A DNA stretch of 64,000 nucleotides from UBA2166 sp964463965 (GTDB lineage Bacteria > Nitrospirota > Nitrospiria > Nitrospirales > UBA2166), in contig CAYXED010000001.1 in NCBI GenBank assembly GCA_964463965.1, positions 124,001-188,000 of the forward strand, written 5' to 3'. The notes beneath the pieces are model-generated. The model ran no database searches. It had not been told where the DNA came from and was given only the letters and a program-made list of their open reading frames with translations. Shown here in pieces: positions 1 through 8,258 of this stretch. Each line of letters opens with the position of its first letter. Position 1 is the stretch's first letter. The translations under genes were made by a program, and so were the position numbers.

Positions 1-167
1 TTTGTTTCAGCTATGATTTCCTTACTTGTCATCCACCTACCATCCCATTCACACAAATTACTTACTACTGACAAAAGTATATGAGAGTTTACCAAGACTG
101 AAGATACAACATGACATCTCAAACTGGAAAAGCGTGGAACTGGCGGGAAAACTCGATAAGAAAGGTG

Positions 168-253
168 TGGTGCCGAAGGGGGGATTTGAACCCCCACGAG
201 GTTGCCCTCGCTAGACCCTGAATCTAGTGCGTCTGCCGTTCCGCCACTTCGGC
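168..253 (-). tRNA. tRNA-Leu (anticodon CAG)
   Basis: On the minus strand a full cloverleaf can be drawn. The 7-bp acceptor stem is GCCGAAG/CTTCGGC, the anticodon loop is TTCAGGG with CAG at positions 34-36, there is a long class II variable arm (GAGGGCAACCTC), and the T arm contains GGTTCAAATCC. The 3' CCA is encoded, at 168-170. The long variable arm and the anticodon together identify leucine. Confidence 0.96.
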
Positions 254-274
254 CCGCTGCACGCTATCTACCCT

Positions 275-898
275 CTATTGATATCCAACAAGAAGATTTT
301 GCCCAACGTAAATCTCATCCCCGACTAAACCATTTAACTCTCTCAACAGCTGCACTTTTGTAGCATAACGCTTGGAAATTCCCCATAACGTATCGCCGGG
401 CTTAACCACATGGTAAAGTGGCTGCTCCATCGCATCCAAAAAATTACGCTCTTGAGTTAACTCATCTCCCAAAACAACCGGTGGGACGGGTATATCAAGT
501 TGAGGAGAAACTTCAAAAGACTCAAACGGTGATACATCTTCAATGTCCATTGTGTGTTCCTGGATATCGGGAACAGCCGTTGGTTGAAGTTGAAGAAAAC
601 CAATTTCTTCTCGTATCCTCGCCTCCTCATCCTGCAGAATGGCAACTTGCGCAGAGAGTTCTCTATTGCGATCTTCCATTTCAAGGTTTAGTGTCTCCAA
701 TTCACGTACTTCACGTCTAAACTTTCTAGCATCTGTACTACGTTTCTTCTCCTCATCTGCTAGAAGTCGCTGTAAATTTGTTGCCCGCTTCACTTGAGCC
801 TCATAGGTTTCTCGGGTAACACATCCTGCAACTATCAGGGGTATACCCATGACAACGATACCCCAAACCAAAGCTTTTAGGCTGACTAGCTGTTTCAC
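275..898 (-). CDS. LysM-domain lipoprotein with coiled coil
   Basis: Predicted outer-membrane or periplasmic lipoprotein of 207 aa. The N-terminus has a short hydrophobic segment followed by a lipobox ending in VAGC (Cys about residue 26), so it should be lipidated. Residues ~30-105 are rich in E/K/R/L heptads and look like a coiled coil. A Pro-rich linker follows, and residues ~160-206 form a LysM peptidoglycan-binding domain (YHVVKPGDTLWGISKRY, ending in the usual GQNLLV). Its role is probably to tie the envelope to the cell wall; no catalytic domain is visible. It stands alone, separated from ureC by a 282-bp gap that contains only a small GC-rich inverted repeat (929-950). No specific family name beyond LysM lipoprotein is justified. 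Confidence 0.8.
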   Translation of the reverse strand: MKQLVSLKALVWGIVVMGIPLIVAGCVTRETYEAQVKRATNLQRLLADEEKKRSTDARKFRREVRELETLNLEMEDRNRELSAQVAILQDEEARIREEIGFLQLQPTAVPDIQEHTMDIEDVSPFESFEVSPQLDIPVPPVVLGDELTQERNFLDAMEQPLYHVVKPGDTLWGISKRYATKVQLLRELNGLVGDEIYVGQNLLVGYQ

Positions 899-1180
899 CG
901 TTACCTCCTCAAATGAAAGCCACGTGACAGCCCCCCCTCACCACGGGGCTCACCGCAATCCATCTCACAATTTCGTTGGCCACTATATCCCATCCATCAA
1001 GTCATTTGCAACACACTAACGAGAGAATTTATCAATAACGACAAGAGTTTAGCGCATCAAAGAACCACAAGAATCCGCGAAAAAGCTAGACTATAAGGCC
1101 TACTATCACAAATGGTTAAAAATTGATAAAACCTCACAATACATATTCCTCTGCAGTTGTACAAAAATTGAGGAGGGAAA

Positions 1181-2890
1181 TCAAAAAAGGAAATAGCGTT
1201 GAGCTAATGCGAGGCGTGAAGCAGGATCACAGGTAATATGATCTCCATCAACCGTAACACGATAAGTCTCAGGATCGACATCAATGTTGGGAAGAAGATT
1301 ATTAAGCTTCATGTCAAGTTTCCCAATATTGCGACAATTTTTTACACCGATTACTCTTTTCTGCAATCCCAGGGAGCCAAGACTCCCAGCCTTGGCAGCC
1401 ACCTGAGACACAAAGTGAACAGAAGTTTCTTGGATCGCACGCCCAAACCCACCAAACATTGGTCGGTAAAAACACGGTTGAGGCGTTGGAATTGACGCGT
1501 TTGGATCACCCATTAACGCACCCGCAATAAAACCACCTTTAATAATTACTTCTGGCTTCACACCAAAGAAGGCAGGTTTCCAGAGAACTAGGTCAGCCAT
1601 TTTACCAACTTCCACTGACCCAACAACATCAGCCACACCGTGCGCGATTGCAGGATTTATGGTGTACTTTGCTATATAACGCTTTGCTCGTAAATTATCG
1701 TTCTCTCCACTTTCCCCTTCCAAACGCCCACGCTGCTGCTTCATCTTGTCTGCAGTTTGCCAAGTCCGACAGATGACTTCACCAACCCTGCCCATTGCCT
1801 GAGAATCTGATGCCATGATGCTAAATGCTCCAATGTCGTGTAAGACGTCCTCTGCAGCAATTGTCTCCGCACGAATCCTCGATTCAGCAAAAGCAACATC
1901 TTCAGGTACGCGATGGTCTAAATGATGACAAACCATAAGCATGTCTAAATGTTCATCCATAGTGTTAACAGTAAATGGCATTGTTGGATTAGTAGAAGAT
2001 GGCAAAATGTTTTCCTGTCCACAAACTTTAATAATATCAGGCGCGTGACCTCCACCAGCACCTTCGGTATGGAAAGTGTGAATGGTACGCCCTTTAAAGG
2101 CTGCAATAGTATCTTCAACAAATCCAGCTTCATTAAGGGTGTCAGTATGGATCGCAACCTGGACATCGTAGCGATCAGCAACATCCAAGCAACAATCAAT
2201 TGCTGCAGGGGTGGTTCCCCAATCTTCATGCAACTTTAGCCCCATAGCCCCCGCTTCAATTTGTTCATTAAGGGCAGGAGAAAGCGACGCATTCCCTTTA
2301 CCAAGAAACCCAAAATTTAACGGGTAAGCTTCAGCCGACTGGTACATTCTTTGTATATTCCATCGACCTGGCGTACAAGTTGTCGCATTGGTTCCCGTTG
2401 CTGGCCCAGTCCCACCACCAATCATTGTAGTAACGCCTGAATAAAAAGCCTCATTAATCTGTTGTGGAGCAATAAAATGGATATGACTATCAATGCCTCC
2501 AGCAGTTAGAATCATTCCTTCACCCGAAAGAATCTCAGTCCCAGCACCAATCGTCATACCCTCAGTCACCCCGTCCATAGTATCTGGGTTTCCGGCCTTA
2601 CCAATAGCAGAAATTTTCCCATCTTTAATGGCAAGGTCTGCTTTCAAAATTCCCGTATAATCAAGAATCACCGCATTTGTGATGACAAGATCAGGTGTAC
2701 CAGTGGCACCAGAAGACTGACCCATTCCATCCCGAATAACCTTTCCTCCCCCAAACTTTGCTTCATCACCGTAAGCGTTGAAGTCTTGCTCAACTTCAAT
2801 CCACAACTGCGTGTCAGCCAACCGGACAAGATCCCCACGTGTAGGCCCGTAATGATCAACGTATGCTCTGTGGTCAATATTCAACCCCAT
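1181..2890 (-). CDS. ureC: Urease subunit alpha
   Basis: Catalytic subunit of nickel urease, which hydrolyses urea to ammonia and carbamate in the cytoplasm. At 569 aa it has full family length. All active-site residues are visible and sit two positions later than in the Klebsiella enzyme: His136 and His138 (HIH), the carbamylated Lys219 in GLKLHED, His221, His248, His274, the mobile-flap Cys321 and His322 (VCHHLD), and Asp362. The protein should therefore be active once nickel is inserted. It is the last gene of the leftward run urtA-E-ureA-ureB-ureC and starts 48 bp after ureB. The accessory genes ureF, ureG and ureD are divergent at 11-13.5 kb. No obvious intrinsic terminator follows it. 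Confidence 0.99.
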   Translation of the reverse strand: MGLNIDHRAYVDHYGPTRGDLVRLADTQLWIEVEQDFNAYGDEAKFGGGKVIRDGMGQSSGATGTPDLVITNAVILDYTGILKADLAIKDGKISAIGKAGNPDTMDGVTEGMTIGAGTEILSGEGMILTAGGIDSHIHFIAPQQINEAFYSGVTTMIGGGTGPATGTNATTCTPGRWNIQRMYQSAEAYPLNFGFLGKGNASLSPALNEQIEAGAMGLKLHEDWGTTPAAIDCCLDVADRYDVQVAIHTDTLNEAGFVEDTIAAFKGRTIHTFHTEGAGGGHAPDIIKVCGQENILPSSTNPTMPFTVNTMDEHLDMLMVCHHLDHRVPEDVAFAESRIRAETIAAEDVLHDIGAFSIMASDSQAMGRVGEVICRTWQTADKMKQQRGRLEGESGENDNLRAKRYIAKYTINPAIAHGVADVVGSVEVGKMADLVLWKPAFFGVKPEVIIKGGFIAGALMGDPNASIPTPQPCFYRPMFGGFGRAIQETSVHFVSQVAAKAGSLGSLGLQKRVIGVKNCRNIGKLDMKLNNLLPNIDVDPETYRVTVDGDHITCDPASRLALAQRYFLF

Positions 2891-2938
2891 GACACTCTCA
2901 CTCTACCTTTTTTCTGAAACACCTAACAATGAATTAAA

Positions 2939-3301
2939 CTACACCTTGCCAGACGGAACCCCCCCGGCCAAAGATTGCTTTTTGACATCAGGACTGTCGA
3001 GTTTTCCACAAACAAGGTTATTAACCCCATACATAACTCTATGTCCTCCAAGTTGAGTTAATTCAACAGTTTTTTCTTCTCCTGGTTCAAAGCGAATAGC
3101 GGTCCCTGAGAGAATGTTAAGTCTCATTCCATAACTTACCTCTCTATTGAACTCCAGCGCACGATTAGCTTCAAAAAAGTGGCAGTGAGAGCCAACCTGA
3201 ATTGGTCTATCACCCGTATTGGAAACTACAACGCTTACACACTCTCGACCCTCATTTGCAACAATAGGCTCGTCCGAGTGTTTGATTTCTCCAGGGATCA
3301 T
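2939..3301 (-). CDS. ureB: Urease subunit beta
   Basis: Small structural urease subunit of 120 aa, the usual length for a separate UreB. It begins MIPGEIKHSDEPI, a typical start for the family, and contains the conserved VGSHCHFFEANRAL segment (about residues 37-50), RFEPGEEKTVEL and the GGHRVMYGVNNLV stretch. It packs with UreA and UreC in the trimeric (alpha-beta-gamma)3 enzyme. The gene lies 9 bp after ureA and 48 bp before ureC on the same strand, so the three subunits are clearly co-transcribed. The three-gene arrangement is the common bacterial form, not the fused form of Helicobacter. Confidence 0.98.
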   Translation of the reverse strand: MIPGEIKHSDEPIVANEGRECVSVVVSNTGDRPIQVGSHCHFFEANRALEFNREVSYGMRLNILSGTAIRFEPGEEKTVELTQLGGHRVMYGVNNLVCGKLDSPDVKKQSLAGGVPSGKV

Positions 3302-3310
3302 TGCCTAACA

Positions 3311-3613
3311 CTAGCGAATGGGATCATGCACAGTCACAAGTTTTGTGCCATCGGGAAAGGTACCTTCGACCTGCACATCATGGATCATTTCCGGCACACC
3401 TTCCATTACGTCATTACGAGTTAATATCGTTGCTCCAAAAACCATGAGCTCAGACACAGTCTTGCCATCGCGGATGCCTTCAAGGATTTCGGCACTGATA
3501 ATAGCAACAGCTTCAGGGTAATTCAGCTTTAACCCACGCTCTTTCCTTCTCCTCGCTACCTCAGCAGCAGAAAAGATCATTAATTTTTCTTGTTCTCGAG
3601 GAGACAAATGCAT
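3311..3613 (-). CDS. ureA: Urease subunit gamma
   Basis: Smallest urease subunit, 100 aa, full family length. It starts MHLSPREQEKLMIF and carries the conserved ARRRKERGLKLNYPEA region and the C-terminal VQVEGTFPDGTKLVTVHDPI motif. It contributes to the quaternary structure of urease and has no catalytic residues of its own. It follows urtE by only 6 bp, so the urea transporter and the enzyme appear to be made from one transcript. That coupling fits scavenging of dilute urea: import and hydrolysis switched on together. Confidence 0.98.
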   Translation of the reverse strand: MHLSPREQEKLMIFSAAEVARRRKERGLKLNYPEAVAIISAEILEGIRDGKTVSELMVFGATILTRNDVMEGVPEMIHDVQVEGTFPDGTKLVTVHDPIR

Positions 3614-3619
3614 TTCAGA

Positions 3620-4342
3620 TCAAACCGTCAAATGTTCTTTAACAGTAGTTGCGTCTAAATCTTTAGTTTCACCATACGACACAATGGCACCTTTTTCCAT
3701 CACATAATATATGTCAGACAAACGCCAAGCAAATTCTAAATACTGCTCGACCAGAAGAATTGAAACAGTTCCCTTTTCCTTAAGACGCGTAATAGCCCCC
3801 TCAATTTCCTTAATCACCGATGGCTGAATTCCTTCTGTGGGTTCATCTAAAAGCAATAATTGTGGTTCTCCCAACAGTGCTCGTGCAATTGCCAATTGCT
3901 GTTGTTGCCCACCACTCAAATCACCACCCAACCTGGAAAGCATCGTTTTTAACACAGGAAACAAGTCATAAATATCCTCAAAAGAAGTACTGTTCCCATT
4001 AGAAGTGGTCCGCGCTTCAAGCCCAACAACAAGATTTTCTCGTACAGTCAGAGACGAAAAAATATCCCTTCCTTGCGGGACATATCCAATGCCACGCTTA
4101 GCACGCTTTTCAGTTGCCCAGCGATTTACATTGGCACCATCAAAAATAACTGAACCTTTGGTCGGCCTCAAAATCCCGACAATACTCTTCAAAGTTGTGG
4201 TTTTCCCCACCCCATTACGCCCAAGCAAGCAAGCAATCTTCCCACGTGGAACCGTCAAGTTGACATCTCGCAAAATAAGGCTTTCCCCGTACGCGATGTT
4301 GACCTGATCCAATGCTAAAAGAGGCCGCTCACCCTCGGCCAA
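3620..4342 (-). CDS. urtE: Urea ABC transporter ATP-binding protein UrtE
   Basis: Second ATPase of the Urt high-affinity urea importer (branched-chain amino acid transporter type, LivF-like). It has Walker A GRNGVGKTTT, the signature LSGGQQQQLAIARAL, Walker B LLLLDEP and the Q-loop in GYVPQGRDIF. The open frame reaches back to 4468, but that would bury 140 bp inside urtD and add an odd basic leader. I place the start at the TTG at 4342, because GGAGG lies six bases before it and the protein then begins LAEGERPLLALD and has the usual ~240 aa. This start overlaps the urtD stop by 14 bp, which suggests translational coupling. Confidence 0.95.
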   Translation of the reverse strand: MAEGERPLLALDQVNIAYGESLILRDVNLTVPRGKIACLLGRNGVGKTTTLKSIVGILRPTKGSVIFDGANVNRWATEKRAKRGIGYVPQGRDIFSSLTVRENLVVGLEARTTSNGNSTSFEDIYDLFPVLKTMLSRLGGDLSGGQQQQLAIARALLGEPQLLLLDEPTEGIQPSVIKEIEGAITRLKEKGTVSILLVEQYLEFAWRLSDIYYVMEKGAIVSYGETKDLDATTVKEHLTV

Positions 4343-5081
4343 GATAAACCTCCATGACTTGCTCGTTATTTTGTATTTCTTCAACAGACCCCTCACACAA
4401 AAGCTGGCCTTCGTGTAACACAGATACCTTCTTAGAAATTTGGCGAACAAACTCCATATCATGCTCAATGACTAACACAGATCTTTTTTCTGCAATGGTT
4501 TGCAAGAGTGCACCAGTTTTCTCAGTTTCATCATCAGTCATACCAGCTACTGGCTCATCGATTAAAAGCAACTGCGCATCCTGCGCCATTACCATACCAA
4601 TTTCAAGCCACTGCTTTTCTCCATGCGACAAACTACCAGCTACCTGAGAAGCTTGTCCTTGAAGCCCAGTCATGTGAAGTATATCCTGAATGCGATCTTC
4701 AGCTTCACTAGATAATCGTTGAAATAGTACAGCCCACACACCTTTATTTTGTCGTAGCGATAATTCAATATTTTCTTGAACACTGTGATGAAGGTAGATC
4801 GATGGAGTTTGAAATTTCCGCCCAATTCCAAGATTTGAAATTTGATGTTCTGGGTATGAAGAAATGTCTGTATCTTTCCCAAAAATGACCCTGCCTTTTG
4901 TAGGTCTCACCTTACCGCATATAACATCAAGTAGCGTTGTCTTTCCAGCACCATTTGGGCCAATTACTACACGCAATTCACCATAATCCATAAAAAAATT
5001 TAGAGAGTTCAAAGCCCTAAAACCATCAAAACTTACAGTCAAGTTTTCCACGTAAATAATAGAGCCACGCTCACTGATCAC
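4329..5081 (-). CDS. urtD: Urea ABC transporter ATP-binding protein UrtD
   Basis: First ATPase of the Urt urea importer (LivG-like), 250 aa. Walker A is GPNGAGKTTL, the signature LSHGEKQWLEIGMV is the form typical of UrtD, and Walker B is LLLIDEP. The GMTDDET segment that follows Walker B is also characteristic of UrtD. Translation starts at a GTG (5081) that overlaps the urtC stop codon by four bases (GTGA). With UrtE it should power the UrtB/UrtC channel on the cytoplasmic face of the inner membrane. Confidence 0.96.
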   Translation of the reverse strand: MISERGSIIYVENLTVSFDGFRALNSLNFFMDYGELRVVIGPNGAGKTTLLDVICGKVRPTKGRVIFGKDTDISSYPEHQISNLGIGRKFQTPSIYLHHSVQENIELSLRQNKGVWAVLFQRLSSEAEDRIQDILHMTGLQGQASQVAGSLSHGEKQWLEIGMVMAQDAQLLLIDEPVAGMTDDETEKTGALLQTIAEKRSVLVIEHDMEFVRQISKKVSVLHEGQLLCEGSVEEIQNNEQVMEVYLGRG

Positions 5082-6220
5082 GTTGAAGCTTCCTTGTGCT
5101 CAGTAGAATCACTAGTCGAAGACTTTTGGCCTATCTTGCTCAAATAAGACCGCACTCGCTGAAATAGCCCAACAATACCATTGGGGAAGAACAAGACAAC
5201 CGCCATGAATAACCCTCCCAAGAAATACAACCACAGATCTGGGAAGTTTGTTGTGAGAAAGCTTCTAGCCCAATTTACCCCCACGGCGCCAATTACAGCA
5301 CCGTACAAAACGCCACGCCCTCCAACCGCAACCCATACCACCATTTCAATTGAGGGAAGAACACCCATCTGATTTGGAGTAATAATTCCAACCTGTGGAA
5401 CATAGAGTGCCCCCGCAAGTCCTGCAAGGCCTGCGGATATAACAAATACCGTTAGCTTGAATGTCGCAGGTGAATACCCAGAATATCGTAGGCGGTTTTC
5501 ATGATCACGAATAGCAACAAGAACTTTTCCTAGTCGTGAACGCACTAACCATCGGCAAAAGCAGTAAGCCCCAATGAGTGCAATGACGGTTACTATATAC
5601 AAACCACGAGAGGTATTCGGATCAGAAAGTTCAAATCCTAGTAATGTCTTGAAGTCTGTTAGACCATTTGTCCCACCCAAGTTCATCTCATTACGATTAA
5701 AAAGAAGCCAGACGGAAAGTGCAAATGCTTGAGTAATAATCGCAAAGTACACACCGCGGATACGGCTTCTAAAGGCAAAAAACCCAAATATCCCCGCAAC
5801 TAGCATAGGCACAAACAGAATCGCCCCGGAAGTAAATAGGAAACTGGAGAATGGTACCCAGAAGAGAGGTAATTCAGTAACTTGATTCCAAACCATAAAA
5901 TCAGGTAAGGCAGATCCATAGACACTACGATCACCAATTTGAAGCATTAGATGCATTCCCATGCAGTAAGCTCCAAGGCCAAAAAAAACCCCATGTCCAA
6001 GACTAAGAATGCCGGTATACCCCCAGATCAAATCAATCCCTAATGCTAAAATAGCAAAAGCTAAATACTTTCCCAGTAAATTTACTTGAAAATCTGTCAA
6101 GTAAAAGAATGAATCTTGCCCTGGGAAAACATTTAGTACAGGTATAACGATAAGGAGAAAGAATGCAACACAGCTCAGAATTAACAGCTCCCCTTTTTTC
6201 TTCTGTCGAGATACCAACAT
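5078..6220 (-). CDS. urtC: Urea ABC transporter permease UrtC
   Basis: Inner-membrane permease of the Urt importer, 380 aa (LivM-like). It is strongly hydrophobic with about ten membrane segments. It contains the family hallmark ALGIDLIWGYTGILSLGHG near residues 57-76 and the EAA-like loop around VAIRDHENRLRYSGY that contacts the ATPases. The C-terminal tail is polar and Ser/Lys rich. It is separated from urtB by 20 bp, and that short gap holds an FNR-like near-palindrome (6231-6244). It overlaps urtD by four bases. Confidence 0.96.
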   Translation of the reverse strand: MLVSRQKKKGELLILSCVAFFLLIVIPVLNVFPGQDSFFYLTDFQVNLLGKYLAFAILALGIDLIWGYTGILSLGHGVFFGLGAYCMGMHLMLQIGDRSVYGSALPDFMVWNQVTELPLFWVPFSSFLFTSGAILFVPMLVAGIFGFFAFRSRIRGVYFAIITQAFALSVWLLFNRNEMNLGGTNGLTDFKTLLGFELSDPNTSRGLYIVTVIALIGAYCFCRWLVRSRLGKVLVAIRDHENRLRYSGYSPATFKLTVFVISAGLAGLAGALYVPQVGIITPNQMGVLPSIEMVVWVAVGGRGVLYGAVIGAVGVNWARSFLTTNFPDLWLYFLGGLFMAVVLFFPNGIVGLFQRVRSYLSKIGQKSSTSDSTEHKEAST

Positions 6221-6230
6221 TCTACGCTAC

Positions 6231-6244
6231 CTGATATATATCAA
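6231..6244. promoter_or_regulatory. FNR-like near-palindrome in urtB-urtC gap
   Basis: CTGATATATATCAA differs from the FNR consensus TTGAT-N4-ATCAA only at its first base. It overlaps the urtB stop codon and lies 11 bp before urtC. A site of the same core occurs in the divergent urea promoter (11046-11059). It may be a genuine internal binding site or a chance AT-rich match. Confidence 0.3.
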
Positions 6245-8052
6245 GAGACTTCAAGACCTCTGCCTTTTGCAGGAAAAAACCCTGATGGCCTAAATTGTAA
6301 AAATAAAATTACTAGTCCAAGAATAAAGACTTTCCCATATACAGCACCTAGTAGAGGTTCAAGAAATTTATTCAATCCTCCAATGCCAAAAGCAGCAACA
6401 ACCGTCCCTGCTAGTTTTCCAACACCTCCGGTTACCACAACCATAAAAGAATCAACAATATAGTTTTGACCAAGATCAGGCCCAACATTACCTACTTGAC
6501 TAAGCGCTGCCCCAGCTAAACCAGCTACACCAGCCCCTAACGCAAAAGTCAATGCATCAATTCTACCAGTCCGAATGCCAAGACAGGCACTCATTTCCCT
6601 ATTCTGAGTAACAGCACGGATCTTAAGCCCAGTGTTCGTACGAAAGAGGAAGAAATAAGTCGCTACGACACAAACCACCGTGAGGACAATGATAAAAAGT
6701 CTATTGTAAGGAATAAAGACCCCAACCATGACTTGCATTCCACCACTTAACCACGATGGGGAAATAACATCGACATTTGCAGCTCCAAATGTTTGCCTCA
6801 CACTTTGCTGAAGAATCAAACCAAGTCCCCATGTTACCAACAAAGTCTCCAACGGACGCCCATATAAAAACCGAATAACGCCACGCTCAATTGCTAAACC
6901 AAAGCTGCCCGCAACCAAAAAAGCGACAGGAAGCGCAACAAGAAAGTAATAGTCAAATTGATTTGACGGCATAAACGCAATAAAAAGTTCCTGGACCACA
7001 AAAGTAGAATAGGCACCAAGCATCATAAGCTCACCATGTGCCATGTTAATAACACCCATCAGACCAAACACAATGGCCAAACCAAGCGCCATCAGCAAAA
7101 GAATAGAGCTGAGACTAAGTCCACGAAACACTGTCTGAAAAGTACGTGAGTAAAATGCCCAACTTTCAATACTTTTAATTGCTAAAGCAGCCGCAATCCT
7201 AACTTTTTCATCGGCATCACGTTCAATACCATCAACTTTTGATCCATTCAAAACCTTTTCCAAAAACGGTTGGGAATCCTCAAAACGTAACTCCCCAAGA
7301 CGAGTGGCCGCAGCAAGGCGTACGGTCGGATCGTCGTCACGAAGCATAATCAGATTAATTGAGTTTTCAAGTGAAACAGATACCCAATGATCTCCTTCGA
7401 TCGTTAACCTATCTTGGAGAAAAGGAAGAGACTGTTGATCAGCACGCCGCCCAAAATCCATAGCGGCAGACCTACGAATATTTGAATCGCTATCAAGCAA
7501 ATTGATTCTATTTTTCAATGCGTCAATTTCTCGCTTCACCACTTTTCGTAGACGGCGGTCTGGTTGCAACTGCCTAAGATCATCAAGCAAAACATACAAC
7601 GGCATACCATCTTCTTGTATAATTTCCACCTTCCCATAAGGCGCAAATAAGGGTACAGCAGCTTTTTCATTCTGGATTATCTCATCCCCACCCAGAACTA
7701 AAACCTGCCCATCATTAGGGCTCATCCATATATAAACGCTACCAATGCGATACTCTTTTAAAATCTCAAGTATTTTCGGATCTCCGGTACCACCAAGCTT
7801 CATAATGGCAGCTTTTTGAATCTCACGATCATCGCCTGCGAGATCAGAAAGGGCAGATTGAAGCACTTGAGGAATTAGTACATCGGGCTGGCTATATACT
7901 AGAGTCTTTGCAAATAGTGGGGATGCTAACAAAAGCAGGAAACAAACAGAAACACACAACCGCAGCAAGTCCATACGTTGTGTCACGGAAGACACATGAG
8001 AATAAATTACTAAAAACGACCGCACAAGATTCCCAGAAAAACTCATCTTCAC
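6241..8052 (-). CDS. urtB: Urea ABC transporter permease UrtB, long form
   Basis: Inner-membrane permease of the Urt importer (LivH-like), 603 aa. The N-terminus has a signal-like segment (CVSVCFLLLLASPLFA) followed by ~250 periplasmic residues containing HEAT-like repeats (RRSAAMDFGRRAD, TVRLAAATRLGEL, KVRIAAALAIKSI). From about residue 310 the permease domain carries the hallmark GLMGVINMAHGELMMLGAY. Long UrtB proteins with such an N-terminal part are known from proteobacterial urt operons. The start is uncertain: the frame opens with GTG at 8052, ATG codons follow at 8046 and 7974, and none has a convincing ribosome site. A 206-bp gap with a strong hairpin separates it from urtA. Confidence 0.93.
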   Translation of the reverse strand: MKMSFSGNLVRSFLVIYSHVSSVTQRMDLLRLCVSVCFLLLLASPLFAKTLVYSQPDVLIPQVLQSALSDLAGDDREIQKAAIMKLGGTGDPKILEILKEYRIGSVYIWMSPNDGQVLVLGGDEIIQNEKAAVPLFAPYGKVEIIQEDGMPLYVLLDDLRQLQPDRRLRKVVKREIDALKNRINLLDSDSNIRRSAAMDFGRRADQQSLPFLQDRLTIEGDHWVSVSLENSINLIMLRDDDPTVRLAAATRLGELRFEDSQPFLEKVLNGSKVDGIERDADEKVRIAAALAIKSIESWAFYSRTFQTVFRGLSLSSILLLMALGLAIVFGLMGVINMAHGELMMLGAYSTFVVQELFIAFMPSNQFDYYFLVALPVAFLVAGSFGLAIERGVIRFLYGRPLETLLVTWGLGLILQQSVRQTFGAANVDVISPSWLSGGMQVMVGVFIPYNRLFIIVLTVVCVVATYFFLFRTNTGLKIRAVTQNREMSACLGIRTGRIDALTFALGAGVAGLAGAALSQVGNVGPDLGQNYIVDSFMVVVTGGVGKLAGTVVAAFGIGGLNKFLEPLLGAVYGKVFILGLVILFLQFRPSGFFPAKGRGLEVS

Positions 8053-8155
8053 CTGCTAGTAAAACAGCAACTAACCTTCAATTGCACATACCACCCACAC
8101 CATTAAAACAGCCTGACATAAAAACCAAAAAACGCCAGGCAATATCCTACTTTGA

Positions 8156-8196
8156 ACAATGCCTGGCCATGAGTTTACCCCATGACCAGGCATTGT
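8156..8196 (-). repeat. 16-bp stem hairpin between urtA and urtB
   Basis: ACAATGCCTGGCCATG and its near-perfect complement flank a 9-base loop; the one mismatch becomes a G-U pair in the minus-strand transcript. It begins 62 bases after the urtA stop. No T-run follows, so it is not a classic terminator. A stabilising or processing hairpin that keeps the binding-protein message abundant is the likeliest role. A further CCAGGCA copy lies at 8135-8141. Confidence 0.75.
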
Positions 8197-8258
8197 AAGA
8201 GAAAAGCTCTAATTCTGTGGATAATGAATTAGAACAATACAGTTTCCAATTAATTACG

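Noticed and set aside
26..214. 62-aa frame at the left edge
   Set aside because: It overlaps the tRNA-Leu gene and has no coding features.
929..950. AGCCCC…GGGGCT inverted repeat before the LysM lipoprotein
   Set aside because: Only six base pairs with a low-complexity C-run loop; not enough for a terminator or riboswitch claim.
8216..8224. Perfect DnaA box TGTGGATAA downstream of urtA
   Set aside because: Single copy without neighbours; expected by chance. Another exact box lies inside the sensor kinase gene (~14482-14490).
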